The notes under the pieces: generated by a model
Databases searched by the model: none
What the model was told of the DNA's origin: nothing
The model's input: the letters and a program-made list of their open reading frames with translations, nothing else
Assembly: GCA_012845835.1 (NCBI GenBank)
Contig: JABAKD010000025.1
Coordinates: 18,465,476 to 18,529,475 of the forward strand
Reading direction: 5' to 3'
DNA from: Undaria pinnatifida
Taxonomy: Eukaryota; Sar; Phaeophyceae; Laminariales; Alariaceae
DNA: 64,000 nucleotides
Shown here: piece after piece, positions 33,414 through 45,515 of the stretch
Layout: the number at the start of each line of letters is the position of its first letter
Position numbering within the stretch: position 1 is the first letter of the stretch
Program-made: the position numbers and the translations under genes

Positions 33414-35170
33414 GTAATCAGTCATCATTTCCATCTATTCTTAGCGGAGAGTTGTGTGTATTGCACTGGGCTGAAAGCTAGTAAACTCCGTTGGGGACCG
33501 ACGCGGGCTGCGATGAAGGTTGCACCTTTTTTTTGGCTGAAACGTTCTCTGAAAGACGGGGCTCCTTAAGCCACAACCCTTGGAAGGTCATTCCATTTTT
33601 TTTAAATATGTTATTTGTCCGGAAAATCGTCGGAAGGACATTCCACTTTTTGAAAGTATGTGTTTTGTCTAGTACCTACCAGGTATATGCTATTAATAGG
33701 CGCCATGGGAGTTTTCATCGGGGAAAATTCTTTCGGTTTTCTGCCAACCATCTTTTGGTTCGGGTGTAGAGCTTAACGCCTTCACAACTGGAAACCCGTT
33801 TTGGGGACAAAACTACTTGGAAATAGTGAGTCGTTCTAAGATAGCCCCCCCAACATTTCTTGAACGAAATAGCCTGTTTCGAAGCTAGCTCCCGGCCGTA
33901 TCTCCTGAAACGCGGTGCTCCTTGCCCCCGCGACGTCATCGTTCGATAGTCCTTTGCAAACAGGAAGATTGAATTTTTTCATATCAGCCTTCCTCGTGTC
34001 GAGCAGCCATGAAATGTTCGTTAAAGGAAATCGCTGGTTTTTGGGGGGGGGCATCGTAGAATCCCTGAAATTTTTACCGTTGTATGCATATCGGCTTCTC
34101 GGCTTGACGTGACGAGACCCGCGGGTTGGTTCCGTTTTCGGCTGGCGCGAGCTGCATAATACTCGGTCTGCGAGTACGCTGTGCTGAGCAAGGAGGGCAT
34201 GCCCTGTGGAGCTTGGCGGAATGTGGGGCGAGTAATTATCGCGGCCAGAGTAACAATAAATGTCTGCATCCGAGGACCTGTGCACCGTTGTAGTAGTTAT
34301 GAGATGTCGTTTGAGTTGGAACGTGCGCTGGTGTAGTGACATGGTGGAGTTGTCGTTTTGGTTGGAGCGCACGTGACGGTGGCAGTGCGTGATGTAGTGA
34401 CATTGCCTTCTGCGATGGCGGGGGGCAGGTATTCACGCTTGAGGTACCCACGCGCGGTTTCGATTGTGTTGCTGCTACATACGACTAGGCATTATTTAAA
34501 GCAGCCTCTCAAGCAGTAAATGTTGCACTGCGTCTGCAATCGGTCTAATGGATAGCATCAGTAGAGGAACGGCACGGGCGAGCTTTTCGCTCGGCCAATC
34601 GCTCCCCCCCCCACCCTCCCGGACTAGTGATAAGAGGCCACTGGAGGCGCCAGCCAAGACAAAAATCCCCCAACAAAAAACGCGTTCTCGCTTCATATCG
34701 TATCACAATCGGGGGTCAATACTGACAGTTGCGTTGGTTGATTGTCCGGGTGTTGTTGCGGGTAATCTCGACGCACGGGAAAACATGAAACAAATGCATG
34801 GAACGTGTGTGGATGATGCATGCCCCCCTTGGGAACATTACCTCTTTGGACCAGCCGCGACCAACACTACAACCTTCTTTGTCCAAGCCTCGAACGCAGC
34901 ATGTTGCGTTCGCATGTATGTACACATATACCTGGCATATGTATGTACACATATACCTGGCATTGGTGTTGACCACTTTACAACTAACTGCACCCACAGC
35001 AGTGTCTTTCGGGACAGACTACTTGGTTTTCAAAGCAGTACGATGTCGATTTTGAAACTTAGTACGAACACAACAAAGAAGGCTCCATCAAAAACCTCAG
35101 TTTTCAAAACCGCGTGCATATCATGGCATACTTCGAATTATATTTATCAACGGTAGAAACATATGATCGG
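33414..35170. other. Intergenic region after SUA5
   Basis: It contains dispersed-family pieces at 33500-33835 ('ttctctgaaagacggggctc', 'cgtcggaaggacattccac', 'caactggaaacccgttttgg'). A + frame at 34548-35156 (202 codons) has no recognisable motif and includes a duplicated 24 bp microrepeat (tatgtacacatatacctggcat-type), so I do not call it a gene. No polyadenylation signal was assigned. Confidence 0.4.
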
Positions 35171-35199
35171 AACGACCGCCGTGCTGCTCCCCCCAACCC

Positions 35200-35714
35200 C
35201 TGTACCGTGACCACGGTAAGACTGTGGTAACGGTAACGGTAGAGGGGGTAACAAACTTTTGGGGCGTTTTATTGCAGGGGCTCATCGGAGTCACTCGCGC
35301 GAGTGACCCCTCTGTTCCTTTGCGGTCTCAAGTCTTTCGTGCTACTTTTGAGTGTGCGATGTGAATCCGCAACGGAGTATGGTAAGCCACGCTGCGACAA
35401 AAAATCGTCTACAGGCTTCTTGTCCGTGAGGTACAGAGTCACGCGTGCGAGTGGCTCAAAGCCAGCGGTGGAGGTGAACTTGGGGCTATGACAGGAGCGA
35501 GCACGTTTTGGCCAAAGAACTTCTGACCACAGTAAAGGCCCCTCAATAATGCGGTCTGAGTAAGGCGGTATCCCGATATAAGGCGGTCAAAATCGCTTGG
35601 CGCAACTGGGGAATTGCACTCATAACCTACAATGCACAAGGCGGCTTTTTCCCAAAAAGGCGGGTTTTTTTATTGCTCTGGTACACCATCGCCTTACTGG
35701 GGGACCCCTTATTC
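35200..35714. mobile_element. GCGCGAGTGAC element next to 180 bp TIR element copy 2
   Basis: 35200-35470 has 'gagtcactcgcgcgagtgac' and 'ttgcggtctcaagtctttcg', i.e. the 2864 family in reverse orientation. 35530-35710 is the second copy of the 180 bp element ('ggtctgagtaaggcggtatc', 'cccgatataaggcggtcaaa', 'gccttactgggggacccc'), in the same orientation as 32071-32250. Confidence 0.7.
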
Positions 35715-37495
35715 CGCGACCGAGGAGCTACACAACAACAAAATACCGTATCGTCGGAATCCCAATTGATATGTACGGTGTCGGCTGCACAATACACAAC
35801 AGCAGTATAGCGACGGCTATCCCCAGTGAAATACTGCACGAATACTGCAGGCGACGTGCAGTTCAACACTGCATGGATAAAGCCGGCCATATATCCAGTG
35901 CAATACTGCATGAAAATGGCAGGCTATATCCCATATCCAACACCATACTGCGTGACAACGCAACCCCCCCCCTCCCCCGCCGCCGCCGCCGGGGTAGACT
36001 ATCGGTTACCAGCTACCGTCCGTGTCCTCCCCGGCCTTGGGTTGGGCGAAAGACGCCAGGCTCCAGCTAGTTTCAATCTGTGTCCCACGCAAACAAGAAA
36101 CAACAGGGGGAGGTGGGGGTGGGGTGTGAGTGGCGTAAAACGGACGTGGGTTTTGCAAGCCGCTGCGATAGATGGCTGCTATTACTGTCAACTAATATAA
36201 ATGCTCACAACAGTGCCTTAGGGTTGGTGGAACAGCGGGATTGAACCTCGACGACAAGAGCGGCATGTCCTATATACTTCGAAGCAGACCAACATAGTTC
36301 GACAACATCGACGATAAACAATGGGCATAACCTACTGGTTCAACTATTTAAATACTGTCCGTAATTTAGTAGTCAAATTGCAGACCAAATGGCACAAGAA
36401 GTCGCCACATGATTGGACCAACGTGGTCTTAGTGCTCTTATGCCCCCCCCCGTCCGCATATTCGCTGTTTCGCGCGTTATCATAACGCGCTCGTATAAGT
36501 CGGTTCGTGTCGTGCCGCGTTGCCAACCTCAAGCCGCGTTTCCCTGCAAGTCACGCGGGGTACCACGAGACAATCCTCCCCATCGACCGGACAGTGGTAA
36601 AAACACTGGCTTACAAGCACGGAGGCCTTACTGATGGCGGCGGCGTAGAGCGTAGAGGCACCGCACCACTTATTCGACGCGGTGGTTGAGGGGTGACTTT
36701 TGTGAACGATACCAACATTTTTTTGCTTTTTTGGTCATCCCATTTATGGTTTTGACATGTTTTCCTTCTATTTATCCCTCCCTAGACGTCAACTGAGATC
36801 CAGGGTCATACCTCACCCTAACCCCCAAACCAAATCAACTTCTTCTTTAAAGGCTGTAATCCTCTTCAGTTTTTACCCAGCAGTTAGTGCGTGTCAATCA
36901 TAATGACGAATACCTGGAAAAGCCTACTGGAGGCGAACCCCTTATCACCTAATCAGGTATCACGCCATTTACGCACGAAAACCCAAGCGGGGAGGAGCGC
37001 AAGACTGGGTAAATCACCCACCTTACTGGAGTTGTTCGTCTGACTGTCTTGTCTGTCTGATCCAATAACTGAAGCGTACACCACTAAGACCTTCGGCGCA
37101 AAGATGTAGGTTGGCGGTCTAGTTTCGACCCGTCAACGCGTCCATGGACTTATCATGCTAGTTTTAGTGTGTGGAGTTGAGTTCCTTGACGGCTTTTGCC
37201 CGTCAAAGAGCAAGAGTGCCGTCAACCCATATCTTTGCTTCCGTGTATCACAGCAAGTAAATCTCAGACTTTTTGGTTGCTGAAAATGGAAATCCTCCTT
37301 CCTCGACCGACCGTCCGATCTATAACTTGACCCCTTTAAAGCGCTCAAACCCCTCCCTATACTATTTCCAAGTAACATGTCCCCGAAAACGGTTTTCCAG
37401 CTGAAAATGCCTCAAGTAATTAAGCAGTGCACTGGGGAGCAGCACTGCCACGCACATCGTTGGCGACGCATTATGATACTAATAACAGTCTTGGT
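35715..37495. other. Intergenic region between the convergent SUA5 and PSMB4 genes
   Basis: No supported gene. 37318-37410 is a foldback-family copy ('acccctccctatactatttc', 'caagtaacatgtccccgaaa'). A short tandem motif 'aatactgca' recurs at 35830-35950. If the proteasome gene has one more 3' exon, it would lie here on the minus strand; I could not identify it. Confidence 0.35.
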
Positions 37496-40400
37496 TCATC
37501 TCACCGTGTAAGCGTCGCTAACGACCGTTCCCTCAACGGTAGCTTTCGCGATCTGGATCCGGTTCAGTGCCCGGCAATCGCGGTAGAATAGCACCCGCAT
37601 GCAGTCCTCCAGCAACGCTCTAACGAGCAGCGCCGCCACCACCACCACAAACACGCAAAAGGACGAGAGTCGAAAGCACAATTAAAACTGCTGAAAACCA
37701 AAAACGTGCAAATAGTGGGTTTCAGCAAATACATTGAGGCGTTTCTATCCAGGGGCTTTCAAGAACCGCGAAATGGAACCTCGTGTACAAAACATGCGAA
37801 CCGTGCGCGAACCAAAGCCGGTTGGTAACCCATAACCCCTGATCAAAACACGACTACTAACGGCAACATTTTAACGACCATCACCACCCAGCCACAGAGA
37901 GTAAAGTGACAGTCGGAACCAACGTTCGAACACGTCTATCAACGGACGGTGTAAATACAGCAGTCGTAAGGGCCATCCTGTCGAGCACACTATGCGCATC
38001 TTTTTACACATGTTACAGATGAAAAGATAAAAACAAACCGCTGAATAAGATATATACGGGCATGGCGAAAGCGCGAAAGCCACGTCCAAACGGTGGCAAA
38101 TACTCGTATTACGGATGATTCCGAGGCATTGCTGAGCGTACTCTTACAGTAGTAGATTGTTCCGAGAAATGTATGTGTAATTATCCCGAGATAGTTACTC
38201 TTACGAATGTACGAAGACATTTCAGCCTATATTGTGTACTGTAGTGAATATTAATTAGGGGCATTTCTGTGCTGTCTGTCTGACTGTTTTACAACACCAC
38301 GGTAGATGGTTCTGAGGCATTTTGAGGCATAATGAGGCATTCCCTGGCTTCTCCCTCTTCCAGGCCCGGCCTCCACTTCATGCGCAAGGTGGGCAAGGCC
38401 AGATATCGAGGCCTTCAGCGTGTATTATTACTGTGCCTTCTTAGGTTGTTCGGGGGCATTTACGTGTCAAATATTTTTCAACAGTGGTTTCCAAGGCGTT
38501 CTGAGGCATTACGAGGTACTGGGAAATGACCTTACCTGGCCTCTCCCTCCTCCAGGTCCGGCCTCCACTTCTTGCGCAAGATGGGCAAAGCCAGGTGCCC
38601 TCCGAAGCCAGTGGCCAAGATGTTGTCCTCGTAACAAGTCCTGCCCATCCAACACGACCGGCAAGTAAAAAGTACCAGGTAAGATACATCTTGTGGGCAC
38701 GTTGATAAATGTAGCACAACGCAAATACCCTGTCGGTGGAGACACAGAACAGCTGCCGCGAGGATTTCGCGCAGCAAGCTATTTGCAGGAATTTTCACGG
38801 TTCATTAACCCGGCCTGCGGGTCGGGTCTGGAGGTTCAAAAGAAAAATGCGGGTCGGGTCTGGAGGCTTGAAAAAAAAATGCGGGTCGAGTCGGATCGCG
38901 TCAGGAGGTGCTCGAAATCTTACGGGTCGGGTCGGGTCGGGTCGGGTCGGGGCGGGTCAGGAAGTGTTCAAATATCACGGGTCGGGCCGGATCACCTTGA
39001 TCCGATCCGACCCGCGAGCGATGATTCGACCCGTAAAAAGCCCTGGATATTTGTAGCTGTCGTCGACTTGTGTGCTTTTGGAAAATCAAATTTCAAGGGT
39101 CGGGCAGGATCACGCTGATCCGATCCGACTGGTATACCGAGCGGTAATTCGACCCGTGAAAAGCCGTGGAATTTTTTTGTAGATGTCGTCGACTTGTTTG
39201 CATTGCTAACAGTGGATAATTGGGAGAATTACACAGATGAACCCCGGTTGGCAGCAACACAATACCTACATAAAACCAGGCTTCAGTCATTTCGGAAGGG
39301 GGTCTCTATTTTCAGGAGCGGTGTAAAATTTCAAGGTTGTCTTCTGTAGGGTTTGTGGATTCCGGGTAAGGGTATGGGAGTCTTGCAGAACTTACAGAAG
39401 TTCCGGGTACGGGTATGGAAGTGTCACATAACTCACAGAAGTTCCGCGTATTGTGGCACAGGCGTACAGAACTCACGGAAGTTCCGGGTACCGCATAGAA
39501 AGGTTGTACCCGCACCCCGGGTATTGTGACATGGGCGCACAGAACTCACAGAAGATCCAGGTACGGGTATGAACGTCATAGAACTTACAGAAGTTCCGGG
39601 TACGGGTACAGAAGTGTTACAGAACTCACAGAAGTTCCAGGAATTGTAGCACGGGCGTAAAAAGTGAAGTTCCGGGTAGGTATGAAAATGCTATACCCGT
39701 ACCCCGAGTATTGTAGCATTGGCGTACAGAACTTACAGAAGTTCTTTGTAGGGTAATACCCGGGTAAATACCCCGGGTATGGTTTTGCATGTATCCTACA
39801 CAACACATTGTAAAGAAGTTTCGGGTGCGGGTATGAATGTCGTACAAAACTTACAGGAGTTCCGGGGACGGGTAGTACCCGGGTAAATATCCGCTCAAGG
39901 GGGCAAACAAACAAGTTAATAACACATACTGGTATCGCATACGTACGTACCATTGTAGCCCATGTTTCTGTTGTCGCTGTCTTCCACAATTTTGACGATA
40001 AACCGTTTCAAATTACTGAAAACGACTTCCACGGTCACCGGTTCGCCTCCCAAATTAAAATACTGTTGCGCAAGAACAGAACCTTGCAACAATACTAAAA
40101 CTACGGCATATCGAATAGTAATACAGTACAAATATGGAAAGCCCGAAAACCCTTCCAACCGAGAAAAAAAACTGTGAAGAGAAATCATTGCCGATCACAA
40201 CTACGTACTAATAGAAGATATGAATAATAAGGGATATATTATAAATTAGCATGATATTTCTACGAGGAGCGCAGCGACACGGGAGAATATGAATTTTTAT
40301 ACGTACGGAAGAATTGGCCAATAGCACGAGTGTGAGTAAATGAAGCGTGTCATACGTACGTACGAAGTGACTCATGTCAGGTAGAAGTTACTTCCAACTA

Positions 40401-43400
40401 TGTTGGACTACCATACCGAATGGCACCAGACGAACACTAATATACAGTAGTACAGCTAGGGGGTTCGCTTGTGAGTGCATTGTAATTCGTAACTTCGTGT
40501 CGGTGTTGTGTGGCGGACTAGACATGATATCATAATGCATAACATTAACATCGCACCGCACTCGATCCTAGTCTGTACCGGTACTCGGGTATTGTGACAA
40601 GGGTATACCCGCAGGTATACCCGTACCCCGGGTATCGTGCCACAGTCTTACAGAACTCACAGAAGTTTCGGGTAAGGGTATGGGGTTCTTACAGAACTTA
40701 CAGAAGTTCCGGGTACGGGTACGGAAGCGTTCCAGAACTCACACAAGTACCAGGTATTGTGGCACGGGCGTACATAACTCACATAAGTTCCGGGTAGGTA
40801 TGAAAATGCCGTACCCGTACCCCGGGTATTGTGGCACGGGCGTTCACAGAAGTCCGGGTACGGGTGTGAACGTACAGAACTTACAAAAGTTCCGGGTACT
40901 GGTATCAATGCCTTACAGAACTTACAGAAGTCCTTTGTAGGGTAATATCCGGGGTAAACACCCCGGGTACGGTTTGTGAGTACCCTACAGAACACAATCT
41001 TGCAAAATTCGAAACTCACATTCACGTAGAAATTATCGACAACAAAAAGGAACTTGTTTCCCTCAATTTTGTATTCAATAACGCAGAGCACTTAATGAGC
41101 ACTTAAAAGAGTACCTAACAAGCACTTAATGAGGAGCTCAACGAGCACTTAAAGAACGCTTAAATCAACACAAGTCATCCGACGCTTGGGGTGCAGCAGA
41201 TTGCAATAATTTTCTGACCTCCGAACGTGATGAGGTAAACATTTCACCCGAGACATGGTTTCGAAGACATTCGTTCGCGTGACCCGACCATCATTTCTAT
41301 GCGCTACGAAGTAGCCTACCGTAAAACAAAATAAACACTCGTGAAAATGATCATACTAACCGATAGTTCCACACTTGAGTAGCTCAACCAATCACAAGGC
41401 CAGAAACGTTTGACCCAAAAAAGTGCAACCTCTACAACACACATGTACTTTCCAGCTTCTGGACAAGCCATGGCCACAGGCGTCGTCCCTTCTCCCCCCC
41501 GGTTCTCGCCTTCAATTTTTATCGCGCATAGGGTTCAGCAATCCCATTGCTCGTCGATTTTTCATCGAGTGTTGCTCACTCACGCCCTCGCGCTTTCCGC
41601 AAGTCAATTTGTGCACAAGAAAAAGTCCCCGCGAATTTATACGAGTATGCACTCGGGGGGATTCGAACTCACGAAACTGACCTGTACTTGGCTCGAGGAC
41701 AACTTGATACGCCACCGGGGCGACCCCACTATAGAGGGATGACTCACACGTAATGAGCACTTAATGAACACTTAATGAAACCTGAATGGTCACCTAATGA
41801 ACACTTAATGAAACCTGGATGAGCACTTAATGAGCACTTAATGAGCACTTAATGAACACTTGGTGGACTCTTAATGAACTCTTGATGAGCAGTTCATCAA
41901 CAGTTAACCAGCATTTAGTTTACACCTAATCAAGACTTGATCAGCACATAATGAACGCTCAAGTTAACTATACCGTAAGACCCCTCACCCGATGTGGTCA
42001 ACGGAGCCTAGGAAAGCAGTGCCGTCCTTCTTGCAGCCGGCGATGAGCAGGTAGTTCCACAAGGGGTTGAACTTGTTTCTAAAATAACGCAACAAGGGTA
42101 AAGCAGCCGGCGCGGTGGATGGGTGGGTGGGTGGGGGGGGGCGAGGGTGGGGGCGTGGGTGGGGGCGTGGGTGGGGGCGTGGGTGGGGGCGTTGGTGGAA
42201 GGGTGGGTGGAAGGGTGGATGGGTGGAAGATTGGGTGCGTGGAAGCGTGGGTCGGTAGGTGGGTGGGTGAGTGAGAGGGTGAGTGAGTGCGTGGGTGGGT
42301 GGGTGGGTGGGTGGGTGGGTGTGTAGGTGGGTACGTACGTGGTCAGTCATAAAACAGCGAACAAGTCAAAGATCCTCGTGGAAAGCGCAGCGATGTTCCG
42401 GGTGGTGCATGGGCGCAAATCATCATAGATCTCAAAGAGCAACGAAGTCAAAGGTGTTCCTGGAAAGCAAAGCGACATTCCAAATACTTTGGAAGGGACG
42501 GAAGGCATTAAACACGGTGCTTTAAAAAGAGAACACACAATAAAAATACGAACTCCAAAAGGAGAATACATACGAGTATCTCCCACTAAGGATACCTTTT
42601 ACAAGGCTTTTCTTCGGAGTGGTCAGAGAGAGGGCGACGCGAGAAATAAGGGTTACCTCGGCAGCAGCAGAGCATCAATATGATGCAGAGCAGCAACAAC
42701 GACGACGGTAGCAACAACACTGTATGCTCACCCAAACCGTACCCTTGTGTATACACTACGTAGGGGAATCAAATATACCTGCGGTTGTACATGATGGTCC
42801 TGAGCAAGTTGTATATTTCCGACGGGCTCCTTTCAAAGCCGTCGTCCATGTTCACGTCGTACTGGTTGTCGTCCTCCAACACCTCCATGATGTGCTGGAA
42901 GTCTGAGTACTCTCCCGACGCTCCGATCAACGTGCATTCTCCCACCCTGCACAACAACACAAACAATACATACCAGAGGTAGCAATTGGTAAGTTGTAAG
43001 TATGAAGATGTTGCTGTACGATGTTGTTGTTGTTGCTGCTGTTGTTATTGTTGTTCTCGAATTAACTCATCGCCACAAACAAGTCCGTGGTCTCATACTA
43101 GGTCCTGGGTACGGGCGGATGCTGCTACGAAAGTACCACCTACTGGTATGACGCGCGTAGCGAGCGGTGACGGCACAGCGACATCGCCTCTAAACATCAT
43201 TTTTTTTTAAACAAGCCGCACCCATGACTCAGGGATGAGCAAAAACAAACTGGGGCGTCGAGAGCGGGGGGGAAGCCACGGCCAGCAGACCACACCGACC
43301 ATATACCAGGATGCAATTGCACTCACGGTTTCAGGCGCTCGACGTTTTTGTAGCGAGCCAAGCTGCCGTAGGACGCCAAGGTGTCTGCTGCCAGCATCAC

Positions 43401-43978
43401 TCCATCCCTGTTCACCGGTGAAAAAACACCAAACATCACAAAACAATTCAAAATAACGTTTGGCGGAAAAGAGCAAACAACGACAGAACAGGCTTTTGAT
43501 GCTCAAATCTGTTGTCTGCTACCAGAGCATCGTCTCATCCCTGTTAGGCGGAAACAAAAATACCCAATATCACGACGGTTCAAAAAAATTACAACTTTTG
43601 GTGGGAAATCAGCAAAAACGAGGACAGCCTATTGGCGTCAAATCTGTGCGAACCTTGCGATATCCGCAAGACATCAGCAAGCTCGTGCAAACCAGCACCC
43701 ATGGAGTCAATCCCCCAACGATACTTGTACTGCTGTGGAGGTCTCCTTAATATTTAATACCAGGTAGTGCCTAGTGGTGTCCGGTATACTTCCGGAATCA
43801 TTGGCTGGCACATACCCGCGCTACAAGGAGTTCGCCACTGCTGTACTTACTTGAACTTGATACCCAGCACTGACGTCCCCGTGACGATCGGCCGGGTGGT
43901 GTGCTGCCGGGTGCCGTCCATCGCGGCCGCAGCGTGTGCGCCTCCCCGGGCGGGACCGGCGCTAGCGTGGCACAGCAT
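37496..43978 (-). CDS. PSMB4: Proteasome subunit beta type-4 (beta-7), six exons
   Basis: Exons in transcript order: 43978-43851, 43407-43327, 42946-42779, 42078-41989, 38640-38536 and 37619-37496 (TGA). Every junction is GT-AG and phase-consistent, giving 231 aa. Beta-7 is a non-catalytic subunit of the 20S core's beta rings. Visible family signatures are RPIVTGTSVLGIKFKDGVML, ASYGSLARYKNVERLKPVG, IGASGEYSDFQ, NRRNKFNPLWNYLLIAG, GTAFLGSVDHIGGT, CYEDNILATGFGGHLALPIL, CMRVLFYRD and ALNRIQIAKATVEG. These are closer in feel to plant than animal sequences. I chose the Met at 43978; a shorter start (MDGTRQHTTRPIV) lies 19 codons downstream, and the frame is open further upstream. The last codons read ACG GTG AGA TGA: GTGAGA could be a donor, so the extreme C-terminus may continue in an unseen exon. 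Confidence 0.92.
38311..38413 (-). pseudogene. Decayed copy of PSMB4 exon 5 (3' half)
   Basis: On the + strand, 'ttctgaggcattttgaggca', 'cttctccctcttccaggccc', 'ggcctccacttcatgcgcaa' and 'ggtgggcaaggcca' parallel 38498-38593. It therefore holds the coding sequence for about ALPILRKKWRPDLEEGEA plus intron. The donor 'ggtaag' of the real exon is lost (cattccctggc instead of cttacctggc). It lies about 185 bp from the real exon, on its 3' side in transcript terms. Confidence 0.75.
38795..39175. mobile_element. Two adjacent GGGTC-family elements in PSMB4 intron 5-4 interval
   Basis: 38795-39040 runs from 'ttttcacggttcattaaccc' to 'gacccgtaaaaagccctgga' with GGGTCGG blocks. 39095-39175 has 'aagggtcgggcaggatcacg' and ends 'gacccgtgaaaagccgtgga'. 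They look like one element and a truncated second one. Confidence 0.65.
39345..40985 (-). repeat. Interrupted minisatellite 'cagaagttccgggtacgggt' in a PSMB4 intron
   Basis: About 25 degenerate units of roughly 40-60 bp, built from 'acagaactcacagaagttcc', 'gggtacgggtatg' and 'ccccgggtattgtggcacgg'. They form blocks at 39345-39890 and 40580-40985. The 690 bp between (39890-40580) is unrelated and may be an insertion into the array. Confidence 0.8.
41085..41960 (-). repeat. 'gagcacttaat' minisatellite interrupted by SINE family A
   Basis: Units of about 11 bp ('atgagcactta') occur at 41085-41165 and 41750-41955. Between them lies a reverse-oriented SINE family A copy (41441-41735: 'tttccagcttctggacaagc', 'gggattcgaactcacgaaac', 'atacgccaccggggcgacc'). 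The SINE appears to have landed in or next to the array. Confidence 0.75.
42115..42345. repeat. (GGGT)n-rich tract
   Basis: A long run of 'gtgggtgggggcgtgggt' and 'gggtgggt' units immediately follows, in + coordinates, the acceptor of PSMB4 exon 4. On the transcript strand it is CCCACCC, i.e. a C-rich tract ahead of the exon. Confidence 0.8.
43505..43640 (-). pseudogene. Decayed copy of the 5' end of PSMB4 exon 2 and its upstream intron
   Basis: On the + strand 'tgtctgctaccagagcatcg', 'ctcatccctgttaggcgg' and 'caaaaatacccaatatcac' parallel 'tgtctgctgccagcatcact', 'ccatccctgttcaccgg' and 'aaaacaccaaacatcac' at 43382-43440. The copy has lost the frame. Confidence 0.6.
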
Positions 43979-43979
43979 G

Positions 43980-45180
43980 TTGGAAGACGAAAACAGGGGG
44001 TTGGCCGCGGTGAATAGGAAGAGCGCAGCAGGGCCCAGCAAGCGTGCCAGCATGCAAGACCTGTCAAGCTGCCGGGAACAATCATAAACGAGGGAGGGGG
44101 AGGAGTGACACATATAAAAGTTAGAACGGAGGTTTCAATACGGTTTGTCGGGCAAGCAACGAATGGGGGGGCAGTATTGTGATCCGCAAAATAATACCTA
44201 GAGGCTTTAATGCGACTTGTGGGGCAAGAAGCTAGGGGGTAGGAGTGTGATCTAATCAAAGTTAAAAGGAGGTTGTCAATGCCATTTACGGGGTGCCCCA
44301 GGTTATTGATACCTTTTGGGGGTCAGAGGGAAAACGCGTCGAAAAAAAGGGACGACCGATGACAACATCGACCATGACGCCGAGCAACCCCAGCTGCTGA
44401 GGCAGGGTATCACGAAAACGGAAGTACCCCAACTTCAACGCAACGATTTGCACGACATGCGCGCTGCATGCTACCACTTGCAAGTTTAACGGCGTGCACA
44501 CACCATACACGACCACAGTTTTCTCGTTTTGTGCCTGGGTTTCGAAGGAGTCAACCTCTTTGGGACCCATGTATAGGGACAACCCCCCCGACGAATACGG
44601 TATTATCGAGCGTCTGTCCTGCCAATAGGAATAGCGGGCAGCAAGCAGTACGAGTACCGTCGTCCCGCACTCCGTGTTGCCCAGCTCCTGATATTGGGGT
44701 TCGGGCATCCCCCCTACCCCCTACCCCGCTAGCTTGGGCTGGCTAGCTCACATGGCCGGTACCGTAATCGTCAATTAGTTTGGACACGATTGTTGGTCTA
44801 AAGAAGCGTGCTACGATAGAGGGAGAATTTTTCGGCTACTTTTTTTTTTAATGACGTTACCCCTTAGCCTTGACCCCAAATCGTCAGATTGCCATTCTTG
44901 TTTAGCAATCTTCTTCTGTAATACTAAGCCATGGGTGTTTTCATCGGGTTGGAATTGCAGTTTTTACTCAAAATCAGTCTTTGGCTGACGTATATAAAGC
45001 TCCTGAGGCTTGAAAGGAGTCAAGTAGAGTGCCCATTAGAATTAATCGACTTTGCCGGGGGGCGCTCGTGACATTCTTATATGTTTTAGTTAAATTTGCA
45101 CAACAGGGAAGAGGTCTACACGCGACAAACTGCAAGTCCAACCCGATGAGAGGTGCCTCACAAAAAAACAGCGCACCTCC
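43980..45180. other. PSMB4 upstream region
   Basis: It would hold the PSMB4 promoter and 5' UTR. A minus-strand frame at 44286-44708 (140 codons) has no recognised motif. A 'ctgaatgacggggctcc'-family copy lies at 44815-45010 ('tacgatagagggagaatttt', 'ccccaaatcgtcagattgcc', 'tactcaaaatcag'). Confidence 0.4.
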
Positions 45181-45194
45181 ACCGCAGCATGCGC

Positions 45195-45515
45195 TAAAAA
45201 CACAAAAAGGTTACAAGACACAAAAAGGACACAACACACAGAAAGGTTACAAGACACAAAAAGCATACAAGACACAAAAAGCTTACAAGACACAAAAAGG
45301 TTTCAAGACACTAAAAAGCTTACAAGACACTAAAAGCTTACAAGACACTAAAAGCTTACAAGACACTGAAAGCATACAAGACACTAAAAGCTTACCTGTA
45401 CAAGGCACAAAAAGGTTACCAGACACAAAAAGGCTGCGAGACAAAAAGGTTACAAGACACAAAAGGTTACAACACGCAAAAAGGTTGCAAAACACAAAAA
45501 GGTTACCAGCGGTAT
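45195..45515. repeat. Minisatellite, 18 bp unit 'ttacaagacacaaaaagg'
   Basis: About 17 units, with variants 'cttacaagacactaaaag' and 'gttgcaaaacacaaaaag'. The surrounding + frame stays open (Lys/Thr/Gln-rich), but unit length shifts by one base within the array, so the repeated peptide changes frame. That argues against coding. Confidence 0.8.

Noticed and set aside
34548-35156. 202-codon + frame as a gene
   Set aside because: No recognised motif and it contains a duplicated simple repeat; length alone is not enough.
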